Source of the DNA: CAZAMP01 sp964486455
GTDB lineage: Bacteria; Eisenbacteria; RBG-16-71-46; CAZAMP01
NCBI GenBank assembly: GCA_964486455.1
Contig: CAZAMP010000035.1
Coordinates: 1 to 45,973 of the forward strand
Direction of reading: 5' to 3'
DNA: 45,973 bases
Shown here: positions 8,619 through 17,568 of the stretch, piece by piece
Layout: every line of letters begins with the position of its first letter
Position numbering within the stretch: the first letter of the stretch is position 1
Position numbers and translations under genes: made by a program
Notes under the pieces: generated by a model
Database searches by the model: none
Told to the model about the DNA's origin: nothing
Seen by the model: the letters and a program-made list of their open reading frames with translations, nothing else

Positions 8619-11306
8619 CTAGTGCGCCTCGAGCCAGTTGTTCCCCCAGCCGGCGTCCACGACGAGCGGCACCTCCAACTCGAGGGCGCCTTCCATCTCT
8701 TCCTTCACGAGCGCTTCGAGGACGTCGCGTTCCTTCGTGGGTGCCTCGAACACGAGCTCGTCATGCACCTGCAGGATCATCCTCGACTTCAGCTTCTCGC
8801 GCTCGAGACGTCCGGCGATTCGAACCATCGCGACCTTGATGAGATCGGCCGCCGTGCCCTGGATCACGGTGTTTACCGCGGTACGCTCGGCGTACGACCG
8901 GCGCTGGCCGTTCTCCGAGTTGATCTCGGGCAGAAAGCGACGGCGCCCCAAGAGCGTCGTAACGTAACCCTCGCGACGCGCGCGTTCCAACGTCTCTTCC
9001 TTGAAGATGCGAACGAGCGAGTACGTGTCGAAGTAGGCCTCGATGAACTCTTCCGCGTCGGCGACCGAGATCCCGAGCTGGGCCGCGAGCCCGCGCGCGC
9101 CCTGTCCGTAGATGACGCCGAAGTTCACCGTTTTCGCCTGGGCCCGCATCTCCGGTGTCACGTCGTCAGGATCGACGTCGAAAACGAGTGCGGCCGTATG
9201 GCGGTGAACATCCAGGCCGGACCGAAAGGCCTCCCGCAGTCGCTCATCGCCCGCGATCGACGCGAGCACGCGAAGCTCCACCTGGCTGTAGTCCGCGCTC
9301 AGGAGCCGCCAACCGCGCGGCGCGACGAATCCCTCACGGATTTTCCGTCCCATCTCCGTTCGAATCGGAATGTTTTGCAGGTTCGGATCGCTCGACGAGA
9401 GACGGCCGGTTGCCGCCACGGTTTGGTTGAACGACGTGTGGACCCGTCCCGTGTCCTCGCGGGCGAGCTTCGGCAGCGCGAGAACGTAGGTGGAAAGCAG
9501 CTTCGAGACCTGTCGGTAGTCGAGGATCTTCTCGGCAATGGGATGCTTGGGCGTCAGTCGCTCCAACACGTCGCTGTCCGTCGACGGCCCGGTCTTGGTT
9601 CGTCGTACCGTCGGGAGCCCCAGCTCTTCGAAGAGGACTACCCGAAGCTGCTTGGGTGAGCCGATGTTGAACGTGTGCCCGGCCATCTCGTGGATTTCCG
9701 CCTCGATCGCCTCGAGCTGCGTTCCGAGCGTGCCGGCCATTTCATCGAAGACGGCGCGATCGATGAGCACGCCGTGTCGCTCCATCTCCATCAGCACATC
9801 GGAGAGCGGCATCTCCACGTCCTCGAAGAGCGATTGAAGCGTGAGTTCTTCCAGCCGCGGGGCGAAACGAGTCGCCAGCCGAAACGTGACGTCGGCGTCC
9901 TCCGCCGCGTAGTCGCTCACGCGACGAAGATCGACCTGCCAGATCTCCTGCTTGTTCTTTCCGGTCCCGACAAGATCCGCGTACGAAACCGTCTTGTGGC
10001 CCAGTTCCTGGATGCTGAGCACGTCGAGCCCATAGCGCCCCTTGCCGGGGTCGAGCAGGTAGGCCGCCAGCATCGTGTCGAACGCGATGCCGCGAACCGC
10101 AATGCCGTGATTGAGCAGCACCGACGCGTCGTACTTCGTGTGCTGCCCGATCTTCTCGATCTCCGGGTCCTCGAGGATGGGGCGGATCACCTCGATCACG
10201 TCGTCCAGCGGAAGATTCACCGCCTCACATTCCAGCGTGGACTCATGCCCGACGGGAACGTAGGCAGCTACTCCTTCCTCGTCGCAGAATGAGAGCCCGA
10301 CGAGGCGCGCGTCGAGGACACTGAGCGACGTCGTCTCGGTATCGAAAGCGAACCGGCCGGCCGCGCGGAGTCGCTCGACCAAGGCCCGAAGCTCCTCAGA
10401 CGTCGTGATGAGCGTGTACTCCACGCTCGAATCCTCCGCCTCCATGAAGGAGGCCGCGAGCCCCTTGAACTCCATTTCATTGAAGAGCGCGACGAGCGCT
10501 TCCCCGTCCGGCTCCCCCGGACAAAGCGCGTCGATCGTGACATCGACGTCCAGGTCCGTCCGAATCGTGACGAGGTCGCGGGAGAGGCGTGCCGTGTCGT
10601 GGTTCTCTCGGACGCGCTCTCCGAGCTTTCCCTTGATCTCTTCGCCGTGATCGAGCACACCGTCCACGCTCTCATATTGCCCGAGGAGCTTGAGCGCGGT
10701 CTTCTCCCCCACACCGGGGATACCCGGAACGTTGTCCGAGCTGTCGCCCATGAGCGCCAGCAAATCGATGACGCGATCGGGCGGCACACCCATGCGGTTC
10801 GACACGCCGTCTGCGTCGAGAAGCTCCTCCTCACCGCGCGAGCCGGGCCGAAGAACGTGCACGCGGTCCGAAACGAGCTGACAGAAGTCCTTGTCACCCG
10901 AATAGATGAGAACGGATACGTCCTCCGCTTCCGCCCGCCGGGCAAGCGTCCCGATGATATCGTCCGCCTCGACCCCATCCTGGCGCAACACGGGTAGCCG
11001 CATCGCGGACACGAGCTCGTCGATCCGCGGAAGTGATTCCGCGAGCTCGTCCGGCATCTTGGCCCGGGTGGATTTGTACTCCGGGAAGACCTCGTGCCGA
11101 AACGTCGGCGCCGCCGTGTCGAAGACAACGGCGAGATAATCCGGCGCGCTGTCGCGCAACAGGCGGAGCAGCGTGTTCGCGAACCCGAAGACGGCCGACG
11201 TGTTCTCGCCCCGAGAGTTCACGAGTGGGTTTCGGATGAATGCGAAATACGACCGGTAGGCCAGCGCGGAGCCATCGATGAGAACGAGTTTCTTGGCCGA
11301 GCCCAT
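8619..11306 (-). CDS. polA: DNA polymerase I
   Basis: 895 residues, near the usual length for Pol I. All three modules are present and look active. The 5'-nuclease domain is at 1-290 (VLIDGSALAYRSYFAF, GDKDFCQLV, helix-hairpin-helix GIPGVGEKTA). The 3'-5' proofreading exonuclease at about 305-490 keeps its acidic residues (FAFDTETTS, HTKYDASVL, YAAEDADVT). The polymerase domain has motif A (DYSQVELRVLAS), motif B (AKTVNFGVIYGQGARG) and motif C (LQVHDELVFEAP). It acts in Okazaki-fragment processing and gap repair. The start at 11306 has AAGGAG upstream. The divergent neighbour is the membrane methyltransferase gene. Confidence 0.98.
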   Translation of the reverse strand: MGSAKKLVLIDGSALAYRSYFAFIRNPLVNSRGENTSAVFGFANTLLRLLRDSAPDYLAVVFDTAAPTFRHEVFPEYKSTRAKMPDELAESLPRIDELVSAMRLPVLRQDGVEADDIIGTLARRAEAEDVSVLIYSGDKDFCQLVSDRVHVLRPGSRGEEELLDADGVSNRMGVPPDRVIDLLALMGDSSDNVPGIPGVGEKTALKLLGQYESVDGVLDHGEEIKGKLGERVRENHDTARLSRDLVTIRTDLDVDVTIDALCPGEPDGEALVALFNEMEFKGLAASFMEAEDSSVEYTLITTSEELRALVERLRAAGRFAFDTETTSLSVLDARLVGLSFCDEEGVAAYVPVGHESTLECEAVNLPLDDVIEVIRPILEDPEIEKIGQHTKYDASVLLNHGIAVRGIAFDTMLAAYLLDPGKGRYGLDVLSIQELGHKTVSYADLVGTGKNKQEIWQVDLRRVSDYAAEDADVTFRLATRFAPRLEELTLQSLFEDVEMPLSDVLMEMERHGVLIDRAVFDEMAGTLGTQLEAIEAEIHEMAGHTFNIGSPKQLRVVLFEELGLPTVRRTKTGPSTDSDVLERLTPKHPIAEKILDYRQVSKLLSTYVLALPKLAREDTGRVHTSFNQTVAATGRLSSSDPNLQNIPIRTEMGRKIREGFVAPRGWRLLSADYSQVELRVLASIAGDERLREAFRSGLDVHRHTAALVFDVDPDDVTPEMRAQAKTVNFGVIYGQGARGLAAQLGISVADAEEFIEAYFDTYSLVRIFKEETLERARREGYVTTLLGRRRFLPEINSENGQRRSYAERTAVNTVIQGTAADLIKVAMVRIAGRLEREKLKSRMILQVHDELVFEAPTKERDVLEALVKEEMEGALELEVPLVVDAGWGNNWLEAH

Positions 11307-11494
11307 GCCCCGATACTCCTTCTGTTTCCTCGATCCGAGAAACGACGATTGAGCGTGGTGTGCGGGCGAGAGGAAAGACTACGTGGTGACCGGGATGAAA
11401 GAAAGCGCTTCTTTGGCCCGGATTGCCGCCGTGCGCGATGCATGCCACTATCCGCACTCATGTGAAACTCGGGCCGTGGGATGGGAGTCGAACC

Positions 11495-12220
11495 GTGCGC
11501 GGAATTTCGCAGACACTTCTCGCATTTCTCGCGGGAACGATCGGCGGCGCGTCGATTCTTGCCTTCGGTATCTTTCTCCTCGCGCGCCCCAGAGGATGGG
11601 TATCGCTCGGCTTCGCACCATTCGTCTCGCTGCTCGTCGACGCGGGGCTCAGCCTGCTCTTCTTCGTCCAGCACAGCGGCATGGTGCGACGCGGATTTCG
11701 GAAGATTTCCGCCCGCTTCGCACCCACTGGTGGCACAAGCGCCGTCTACGCGATTGCGTCGGGTGTCGCGCTTCTACTCGTCGTCATCTTCTGGCAGAGC
11801 ACCGATCGCGTCCTGTTCAGCGCGGAAGGCCCCGCGAGGTGGATCCTCCGACTCGCGTCGCTCGCAGCCATCGTGGGGATCTTCGCGGGGTCGTCGTCGC
11901 TCGGAGCCTTCGACCCGTTCGGGGTGACTCCGCTCATCGCGCGCATGCGCGGGAAGACGCCGCGCGCACCGCGCTTCGTCGTCCGGGGTCTCTATCGCTG
12001 GGTGAGGCACCCGCTCTACCTCTTCTGCCTCGTCATCATATGGGCCCACCCCGTTCTCACGTCGGACCGACTGCTGCTCGACGTTCTGTGGACAGCCTGG
12101 ATCGTCATCGGCACAATCCTCGAAGAGCGCGACTTGGCGAGGGAGTTCGGGACCGACTATCAGCAGTATCAACGCCGCGTCCCGATGTTGCTCCCGCGTC
12201 CACCGCGGAACACGGAGTGA
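11495..12220 (+). CDS. membrane S-methyltransferase of the MddA/isoprenylcysteine methyltransferase type
   Basis: About 241 residues from the GTG at 11495, chosen because GGGAG (11483-11487) lies 7 nt upstream; ATG codons at 11423 and 11438 in the same frame lack a site. Five or six hydrophobic segments are visible. The C-terminal signature GLYRWVRHPLY ... EERDLAREFGTDYQQYQRRVPMLLP is that of the ICMT/PEMT superfamily (SAM binding). The internal FFVQHSGMVRRGF resembles methanethiol S-methyltransferase (MddA), which makes dimethyl sulfide. The MddA assignment is inference; NnrU-like or other small-molecule methyltransferases are alternatives. Its stop overlaps the ribosome-binding site of the downstream dimethylargininase, so the two are probably translated together. 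Confidence 0.75.
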   Translation: MRGISQTLLAFLAGTIGGASILAFGIFLLARPRGWVSLGFAPFVSLLVDAGLSLLFFVQHSGMVRRGFRKISARFAPTGGTSAVYAIASGVALLLVVIFWQSTDRVLFSAEGPARWILRLASLAAIVGIFAGSSSLGAFDPFGVTPLIARMRGKTPRAPRFVVRGLYRWVRHPLYLFCLVIIWAHPVLTSDRLLLDVLWTAWIVIGTILEERDLAREFGTDYQQYQRRVPMLLPRPPRNTE

Positions 12221-12228
12221 GAAACGTC

Positions 12229-12993
12229 ATGCCGATCGCGCTGACGCGCAACGTGAGCCCCGACATCGAGCACTGCGAGCTTACCCACCTGAATCGCCGA
12301 CCGATCGATCGTGTTCTCGCCAGCTATCAGCACATCGCCTACGAGCGCTGCCTGGAGACGTGCGGCTGCCGGATCCATCGCCTCCCCGACGCGCCGGGCT
12401 GCCCGGATTCCGTCTTCATCGAGGACACCGCGCTCGTCATGGACGAGCTGGCGATCATCACACGTCCGGGCGCCCCCGTCCGGCGTTCGGAGGTCGCAGT
12501 GGTGGAGACGGCGATCGCGCGACACCGGTCGATCACGCGGATCGAAGCGCCGGCGACGCTGGACGGCGGTGACGTGATGCGCATCGGAAGGGAGCTGTAC
12601 GTCGGGTTGTCCGGCCGCACGAACGCGGCCGCCGTCGAGCAGCTCCGTGAACACCTTGAGCCGCATGGCTACCGCATTCGCCCGGTGGCACTCGATGAGT
12701 GCTTGCATCTCAAGTCCGCCGTCACGCCGATCGGCGACAAGATGCTGCTCATCAATCCCGACTGGATCGATCCCGGCGTGTTCGCCGCCTACAGACTCGT
12801 CGAGGTCGATCCCGGCGAACCGCACGCCGCGAACGCGCTCCGTATCGTTGACGAAATCGTCTACCCCGACGCCTTTCCGAGAACGCGGGCGCGACTCGAT
12901 AAACACGGCTTGCGAGTTCACGGCGTTGACGTCTCGGAGCTCGCCAAGGCGGAAGGCGGCGTCACCTGCTGTAGTCTGATCTACAAACCCTGA
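12229..12993 (+). CDS. ddaH: N(G),N(G)-dimethylarginine dimethylaminohydrolase (dimethylargininase)
   Basis: 254-residue cytosolic enzyme of the amidinotransferase/guanidine-modifying superfamily that converts methylated arginine to citrulline plus methylamine or dimethylamine. Visible motifs: substrate-binding FIEDTAL near the N-terminus, LDGGDVM, the catalytic His in ECLHLKSAVT and the C-terminal nucleophile in EGGVTCCSL (Cys247). The length matches bacterial DDAH. The ATG at 12229 follows GGAGTGA, which overlaps the stop of the upstream methyltransferase gene. The Cys after the nucleophile replaces the usual Met/Leu and is not expected to matter. A related arginine deiminase-like activity is a less likely alternative. 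Confidence 0.93.
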   Translation: MPIALTRNVSPDIEHCELTHLNRRPIDRVLASYQHIAYERCLETCGCRIHRLPDAPGCPDSVFIEDTALVMDELAIITRPGAPVRRSEVAVVETAIARHRSITRIEAPATLDGGDVMRIGRELYVGLSGRTNAAAVEQLREHLEPHGYRIRPVALDECLHLKSAVTPIGDKMLLINPDWIDPGVFAAYRLVEVDPGEPHAANALRIVDEIVYPDAFPRTRARLDKHGLRVHGVDVSELAKAEGGVTCCSLIYKP

Positions 12994-13007
12994 CCGAAAG
13001 AGCCGCT

Positions 13008-13178
13008 ATGAACCTAACAACTTATCTCGAACGCATCGGCATTGCTGAGCGCCCCGAACCAACGGCAGAAGCGCTACGGGCACTCCACCGGGCACATCTT
13101 CTCTCGATCCCGTTCGAGAAGCTCGGCATTCGTCTGGACCAGGCGCAAAGCAGTCATCGACCGCAGGGAGGTTCATGA
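13008..13178 (+). pseudogene. arylamine N-acetyltransferase N-terminal remnant (56 codons)
   Basis: A short frame (ATG 13008, TGA 13176-13178) reads MNLTTYLERIGIAERPEPTA followed by EALRALHRAHLLSIPFEKLG, the well-known N-terminus of arylamine N-acetyltransferases. It then loses similarity and stops after 56 codons. The catalytic Cys-His-Asp region and the whole C-terminal part are absent, so it cannot be an active acetyltransferase. It follows ddaH by 14 nt, and its TGA overlaps the ATG of the DUF1028 gene (TGATG). It looks like a deletion that fused the start of nat to the leader of the next gene. It may persist only as a translational leader for that gene. Confidence 0.8.
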
Positions 13179-14182
13179 TGCGAGCAGTATTGGCGTGCTG
13201 TCTCCTCGTCGCGGCGGTGACCCTGCCGTCATCCACCGATGCGGAAAGCCAGCGCCGCCCGGTTGCCACCTACTCGATCGTCGCCCACGACGCCGATACC
13301 GGGCAGCTCGGCGTCGCGGTCCAGTCGCACTGGTTCTCGGTCGGGCCGATCGTGCCGTGGGCCGAGCCGGGCATCGGAGCGGTAGCCACGCAGTCGTTCG
13401 CGGAACCCGCGTACGGCCCGCTCGGACTGGAGCTCATGCGCTACGGACGCTCGGCGCCCGAGGCGCTGAACGCGCTCGTCTCGACCGACTCGGCGGAAGC
13501 CGTTCGTCAGGTTGCCATGATCGACGCCAACGGAAACGTCGCGACGCACACAGGCGATCGCTGCATCCACGCGGCGGGGCACCACGTCGGCGCACACTAC
13601 TCCACGCAGGCCAACCTGATGGAAAACACAACCGTCTGGGAGGCGATGGCCCGCGCATACGAGTCGTCGGATGGCGACCTCGCCGAGCGACTGATCGCCG
13701 CGCTCGAGGCGGCCGAAGGCGAAGGGGGCGACATCCGCGGCAGACAATCGGCGGCCATTCTGGTCGTCTCGGGGACCGATAGCGGCCGTCCATGGGCGGA
13801 CCGTCTGTTCGACTTGCGGGTCGAAGATCATCCGGAACCGGTTGCCGAGCTCAGACGCCTCGTCACGCTACAGCGCGCCTACCTCAAGTTGAACGAAGGG
13901 GACGAGCGGTTGGCGGAGGGAGACGTCGACGCCGCGATACGCGCCTATCAGGAAGCGACGCGGATCGTGCCGGACGACGCCACGAACGGTGAAGCCGCGT
14001 TCTGGGTGGGTGTCACGCTCGCCGACGTGGGGCGCGAATCGGAGGCGTCCGCCTACCTTGCCCGAGCGTACGCGCAGGATGTTCGATGGGCGGAAGTGCT
14101 GCGCCGGCTACCGGCCTCCGATCTTCTGCCGGACGATGGCGAGTTGATCGACCGTCTGCTGGCGAGCATGGGAGCGGAGTGA
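13178..14182 (+). CDS. exported DUF1028 (Ntn-hydrolase-like) protein with TPR-like C-terminus
   Basis: 334 residues from the ATG at 13178; an ATG at 13175 is also possible, but GGGAGG (13166-13171) is 6 nt from the former and only 3 from the latter. A signal peptide (MRAVLACCLLVAAVTLPSSTDA) precedes the DUF1028 domain: ATYSIVAHDADTGQLGVAVQSHWFSVG, GIGAVATQSFAEPAYGPLGL, and ANLMENTTVWEAM...AEGEGGDIRGRQSAAILV, the set of motifs typical of this family, which is thought to adopt an Ntn-hydrolase fold. The last 110 residues form TPR-like helices (NEGDERLAEGDVDAAIRAYQ). Function is not established. The start codon overlaps the stop of the truncated acetyltransferase frame. Confidence 0.87.
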   Translation: MRAVLACCLLVAAVTLPSSTDAESQRRPVATYSIVAHDADTGQLGVAVQSHWFSVGPIVPWAEPGIGAVATQSFAEPAYGPLGLELMRYGRSAPEALNALVSTDSAEAVRQVAMIDANGNVATHTGDRCIHAAGHHVGAHYSTQANLMENTTVWEAMARAYESSDGDLAERLIAALEAAEGEGGDIRGRQSAAILVVSGTDSGRPWADRLFDLRVEDHPEPVAELRRLVTLQRAYLKLNEGDERLAEGDVDAAIRAYQEATRIVPDDATNGEAAFWVGVTLADVGRESEASAYLARAYAQDVRWAEVLRRLPASDLLPDDGELIDRLLASMGAE

Positions 14183-14204
14183 CGATCGTCACCGCGAGCA
14201 TTCC

Positions 14205-15557
14205 CTAGCGGTGAAGCATCTGAAGCCGCATCCACTCGACGATCGGATCGATCGCGTCCTCGTTGAACACGAGGTCACGCAGGGCCGCATCTCGCAGTGA
14301 CGCTTCCGGGCTCTCCGCGTGGGCGAAGTGGCCGTCCGTACCCGAAAGCTCGATCACACCATGCTCGACACCGGAAGCCGTGAGGAGATCGTCCAGTAGC
14401 CGGATCGACTCGGGCGGCGTAGCGAAGTCCGCGCTCCCTTTCACGGCGAGAACCGGACACTCGAGAGCACCGTAGAGGTCGGCGACATCCATCGCCGCGA
14501 GCTGATTGAGGTAGGTATCTCCCCGATCGATCATCCATGAGATGGTGCTCACCACAATTCCGTGGCGCTCCGGGTTTCGGTCGAGAATCTCATCGACGGA
14601 GCCACCCTGCGTCAGCTCCGAGAAGAAGCTCTCGAGCGCCGTTTGAATGACGCTGATCTGTGTGGAATCAGCCCCACCGAATTCCGCCTGTGTCCGAACG
14701 GACGCCGTCGCGTACTCCGGCCAGTCTCGGCCCGGCGCGGCGTGGAGTACGAGCCCCCGGATATCGGCCCTCTGACTCGCCAAGCGCGCGGCGTGGAGTG
14801 CACCGGTGCCGTCACCGAGGAGAAACACCCTCAGGGAATCGATCCCGGGCTGCGACTTCAGCTGCTCCAGCGCCCGCTCCGCGTCCGCGATCTCGGCCTC
14901 GAGGTCCATATCGTGGAAGGGCGGCCCTTCGCTGTCGCCGATACCCCTTCGGTCGTACCGCATCACGGCGATGCCGCGCTCGGCGAAGCGCAGGGCAAGC
15001 TCCCGATAGATGTTGTAGCCGCCCCGCTCAACAGATCCCGCCACGTGCGGCTGCAAGATGAGCACGGCCGGAATAGTCTCGTCTTCACGTCCCTCGGGCC
15101 GACAGAGAATGCTCCGCAGGCGAACACCGTCACCGACGGCGAACGAATCGTAGATGAACTCCAGTCCCGGAAGACTCTCGAGCGGGCGCCCCGTGAGCGT
15201 CACGTCGATCTCGAGCGGCGTCCCGAAGCGGGTCAGGGACAGATGGATGCGGTCGCCCTCGAGACGCGGCGCCATGATGACCGCGAACTCCCCGATGCCC
15301 GGCGTCGGCTCGCCGTCGATCGCGTGGATCACGTCGTCCACGTGCACACCGACCGCCGCCGCCGGCGAGATCCCGGATAGCATCTGAACCCAGATTCCCG
15401 TCGTGTCAACGAGCCCCAGGCGGGTGGCATTCGCGGAATCCAGCGGGTACACCCGCATACCGAGGTAGCCACGCCGGGGAAGGCTGTCCGCCACACCCGC
15501 GCTCTGCGCCAGTACGATGCTCACCAGCCCGATAGCGATCAGTCGAAGGAAACACAT
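14205..15557 (-). CDS. secreted PDZ-domain alpha/beta-hydrolase-fold protein lacking the serine nucleophile
   Basis: 450 residues from the ATG at 15557 (GGGGAG 5 nt upstream, then a signal peptide MCFLRLIAIGLVSIVLAQSAGVA). A PDZ domain occupies about 30-110 (YLGMRVYPLD ... GISPAAAVGVHVDDVIHAIDG). An alpha/beta-hydrolase domain of the peptidase S9/dienelactone-hydrolase type follows (RFAERGIAVMRYDRRGIGDSEG). At the nucleophile elbow, where relatives have GHSEGG, this protein has GDGTGA, so the catalytic Ser appears replaced by Gly. The acid (KGSADFATPPES) and His (GTDGHFAHA) positions seem retained. It is probably a pseudo-hydrolase with a binding role in the periplasm, though a rearranged active site cannot be excluded. 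It is divergent from proS. Confidence 0.8.
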   Translation of the reverse strand: MCFLRLIAIGLVSIVLAQSAGVADSLPRRGYLGMRVYPLDSANATRLGLVDTTGIWVQMLSGISPAAAVGVHVDDVIHAIDGEPTPGIGEFAVIMAPRLEGDRIHLSLTRFGTPLEIDVTLTGRPLESLPGLEFIYDSFAVGDGVRLRSILCRPEGREDETIPAVLILQPHVAGSVERGGYNIYRELALRFAERGIAVMRYDRRGIGDSEGPPFHDMDLEAEIADAERALEQLKSQPGIDSLRVFLLGDGTGALHAARLASQRADIRGLVLHAAPGRDWPEYATASVRTQAEFGGADSTQISVIQTALESFFSELTQGGSVDEILDRNPERHGIVVSTISWMIDRGDTYLNQLAAMDVADLYGALECPVLAVKGSADFATPPESIRLLDDLLTASGVEHGVIELSGTDGHFAHAESPEASLRDAALRDLVFNEDAIDPIVEWMRLQMLHR

Positions 15558-15692
15558 GCCCACTCCCCACTTGTTTGCGTCCGAGCGGGAACGGTAAGGC
15601 ATCGAGCGCCGACAATCCAGTTCGCATGCCACGAGGGCTCCCGATACACCATTTCCGCGCTGCCTCGCTGCGGCGATCCGCCGCCCCCGGTC

Positions 15693-15721
15693 TTGACGCC
15701 TTACCTCCGATCCCGCATGAT
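15693..15721 (+). promoter_or_regulatory. candidate sigma-70 promoter for proS
   Basis: TTGACG (15693-15698, 5 of 6 consensus), a 17-nt spacer and CATGAT (15716-15721, 4 of 6) lie about 50 nt upstream of the proS start in the divergent gap between the PDZ protein gene and proS. Spacing is optimal; the -10 is weak. Confidence 0.4.
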
Positions 15722-15769
15722 CTCTCATCTTTTGGTCGGTATCGGACATTCAAGAAGGGTCGTTCTCCA

Positions 15770-17515
15770 ATGCGCATGAGCCAACTTTTCGGACAGACAT
15801 ATAGAGAAAAGCCGGCCGATGCCACGGCCGTCAGCCACGAGCTTCTCCTTCGCGGCGGCTACATCCGACCGCTCGCCGCCGGCATCTATTCGTTTCTCCC
15901 GCTGGCGTTTCGAACGCTCAAAAAGGTCGAGACCATCGTCCGCGAGGAAATGAACGCCATCGACGGCCAGGAGATTCTCATGCCGGTCGTTCACCCGGCG
16001 GAGCTCTGGGAGGAAACCGGACGCTATCAGGAGATCGGTCCGGAAATGGCGCGCTTCAAGGACCGCGCCGGCCATCCCATGCTGCTGGGCATGACCCACG
16101 AAGAGGTGATCACCGACCTCGCGCGCCGCGAGATCAAGTCACACAAGCAGCTTCCACTCATGCTGTATCAGATGCAGACGAAGTTCCGCGACGAACCGAG
16201 AAGCCGTGCCGGTCTCATTCGCGTTCGCGAGTTCATCATGAAGGACGCCTACTCGTTCCATCGCGACGTGACCGATCTCGATCGCTACTACCCGTCCGTC
16301 TATCGCGCGTACTTCCGCATTTTCGATCGTTGCGGCGTGGAGACGGTCGCCGTGGCGTCGGACGTCGGCATGATGGGCGGAACGGAGGCGCATGAGTTCA
16401 TGGGGCTCACCGAGATCGGTGAAGACACGATCATCACGTGCGAGAAGTGCGACTACTCCGCCAATCGACAGGTCGCGCGCTTCCGCCGGCCTGAACCGGC
16501 GACCGAGGACGAGGCCCCACTCGAGAAGGTGGCCACACCCGAATGCGAAACGATCGAGGACGTCGCGACCTTCCTGGAGGTTCCCACGTCGAAGACCGCC
16601 AAGGCCGTCTTCTTCAGCGCGGAGATCGGCGGTGAGGAGAAGCTCATCTTCGCCGTCACGCGGGGCGACATGGAGGTGAACGAAACCAAGCTCGCGAACT
16701 ACCTCAAGGCCGGCGAACTCGCGGCCGCGCCGGACGATGCGATCCACGCCGCCGGCGCCGTTCCGGGCTACGCGTCCCCTATGAGCGTGAAGAACTGCAT
16801 CGTCGTGGTGGACGAGCTCGTTCCGAACTCCCCCAACCTCGTGACCGGCGCGAACGAGGAAGGCTTCCACGTGACGAACGCCAACTTCGGCCGCGATTTC
16901 GCGACCGATCACGTCATCGATCTCGCCGCCGCCGAGGCCGGCTTCGCGTGCCCCGAGTGCGGGGCGCCGCTCAGCGCGAACAACGCGATCGAGATCGGCA
17001 ACACCTTCAAGCTCGGCACGAAATACTCCGACGCGATGAAGGCGACGTTCCTCGACGAAGAAGGCACGGCCATACCGTGCGTCATGGGGTGTTACGGAAT
17101 CGGCCTCGGACGGATCATCGCCTCCGCCGTAGAGATGTCGCACGACGACGACGGCATCATATGGCCTGTATCGATCGCCCCCTACCACGTGCACATCGTG
17201 CTACTGCGACCGGACGAAGAAGGGCTTCGCGACGTGGCCGAGTCGATCATGTCCGATCTGGAAAAAGCGTCGGTCGAGGTGATCCTGGATGACCGCGATG
17301 AGATGGCCGGCGTCAAGTTCAAGGACGCCGACCTCATGGGCATGCCGATTCGTCTCACCGTGAGCCCGCGAAACCACAAGAACGGCAAGGTCGAGATGAA
17401 GATCCGGGGAGCGGAATCCGCCACCGAGATCGCCTACGCCGACGTCACGGGTGTCGTCACCGGAACGCTCTCCGACATGCGCGCGCGCCTCGAGGAGATC
17501 GCGGACGCACGTTGA
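15770..17515 (+). CDS. proS: prolyl-tRNA synthetase (bacterial type)
   Basis: 581 residues, close to the E. coli enzyme. The first in-frame Met that gives a normal N-terminus is MRMSQLFGQTYREKP (15770; 15776 is an alternative). Class II motifs are clear: LLLRGGYIRPLAAGIYSFLPLA (motif 1 region), TKFRDEPRSRAGLIRVREF (motif 2) and VMGCYGIGLGRIIAS (motif 3). Between motifs 2 and 3 sits the YbaK-like insertion domain (about 225-410) that edits mischarged Ala-tRNA(Pro), marking the bacterial form. The anticodon-binding domain is C-terminal. It attaches proline to tRNA(Pro) in the cytosol. The downstream carboxypeptidase gene follows closely (a TTG overlaps the stop; the probable ATG is 53 nt on). 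Confidence 0.97.
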   Translation: MRMSQLFGQTYREKPADATAVSHELLLRGGYIRPLAAGIYSFLPLAFRTLKKVETIVREEMNAIDGQEILMPVVHPAELWEETGRYQEIGPEMARFKDRAGHPMLLGMTHEEVITDLARREIKSHKQLPLMLYQMQTKFRDEPRSRAGLIRVREFIMKDAYSFHRDVTDLDRYYPSVYRAYFRIFDRCGVETVAVASDVGMMGGTEAHEFMGLTEIGEDTIITCEKCDYSANRQVARFRRPEPATEDEAPLEKVATPECETIEDVATFLEVPTSKTAKAVFFSAEIGGEEKLIFAVTRGDMEVNETKLANYLKAGELAAAPDDAIHAAGAVPGYASPMSVKNCIVVVDELVPNSPNLVTGANEEGFHVTNANFGRDFATDHVIDLAAAEAGFACPECGAPLSANNAIEIGNTFKLGTKYSDAMKATFLDEEGTAIPCVMGCYGIGLGRIIASAVEMSHDDDGIIWPVSIAPYHVHIVLLRPDEEGLRDVAESIMSDLEKASVEVILDDRDEMAGVKFKDADLMGMPIRLTVSPRNHKNGKVEMKIRGAESATEIAYADVTGVVTGTLSDMRARLEEIADAR

Positions 17516-17568
17516 TCATCGGCCGCCCAGTTGACACGTTCCGCACGATCTGGAACCATCGACGGGTG

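Noticed and set aside
13176..13178. Second selenocysteine TGA in the short acetyltransferase frame
   Set aside because: Sequence after this TGA has no similarity to arylamine N-acetyltransferases in that frame, and the stop overlaps the next gene's start.
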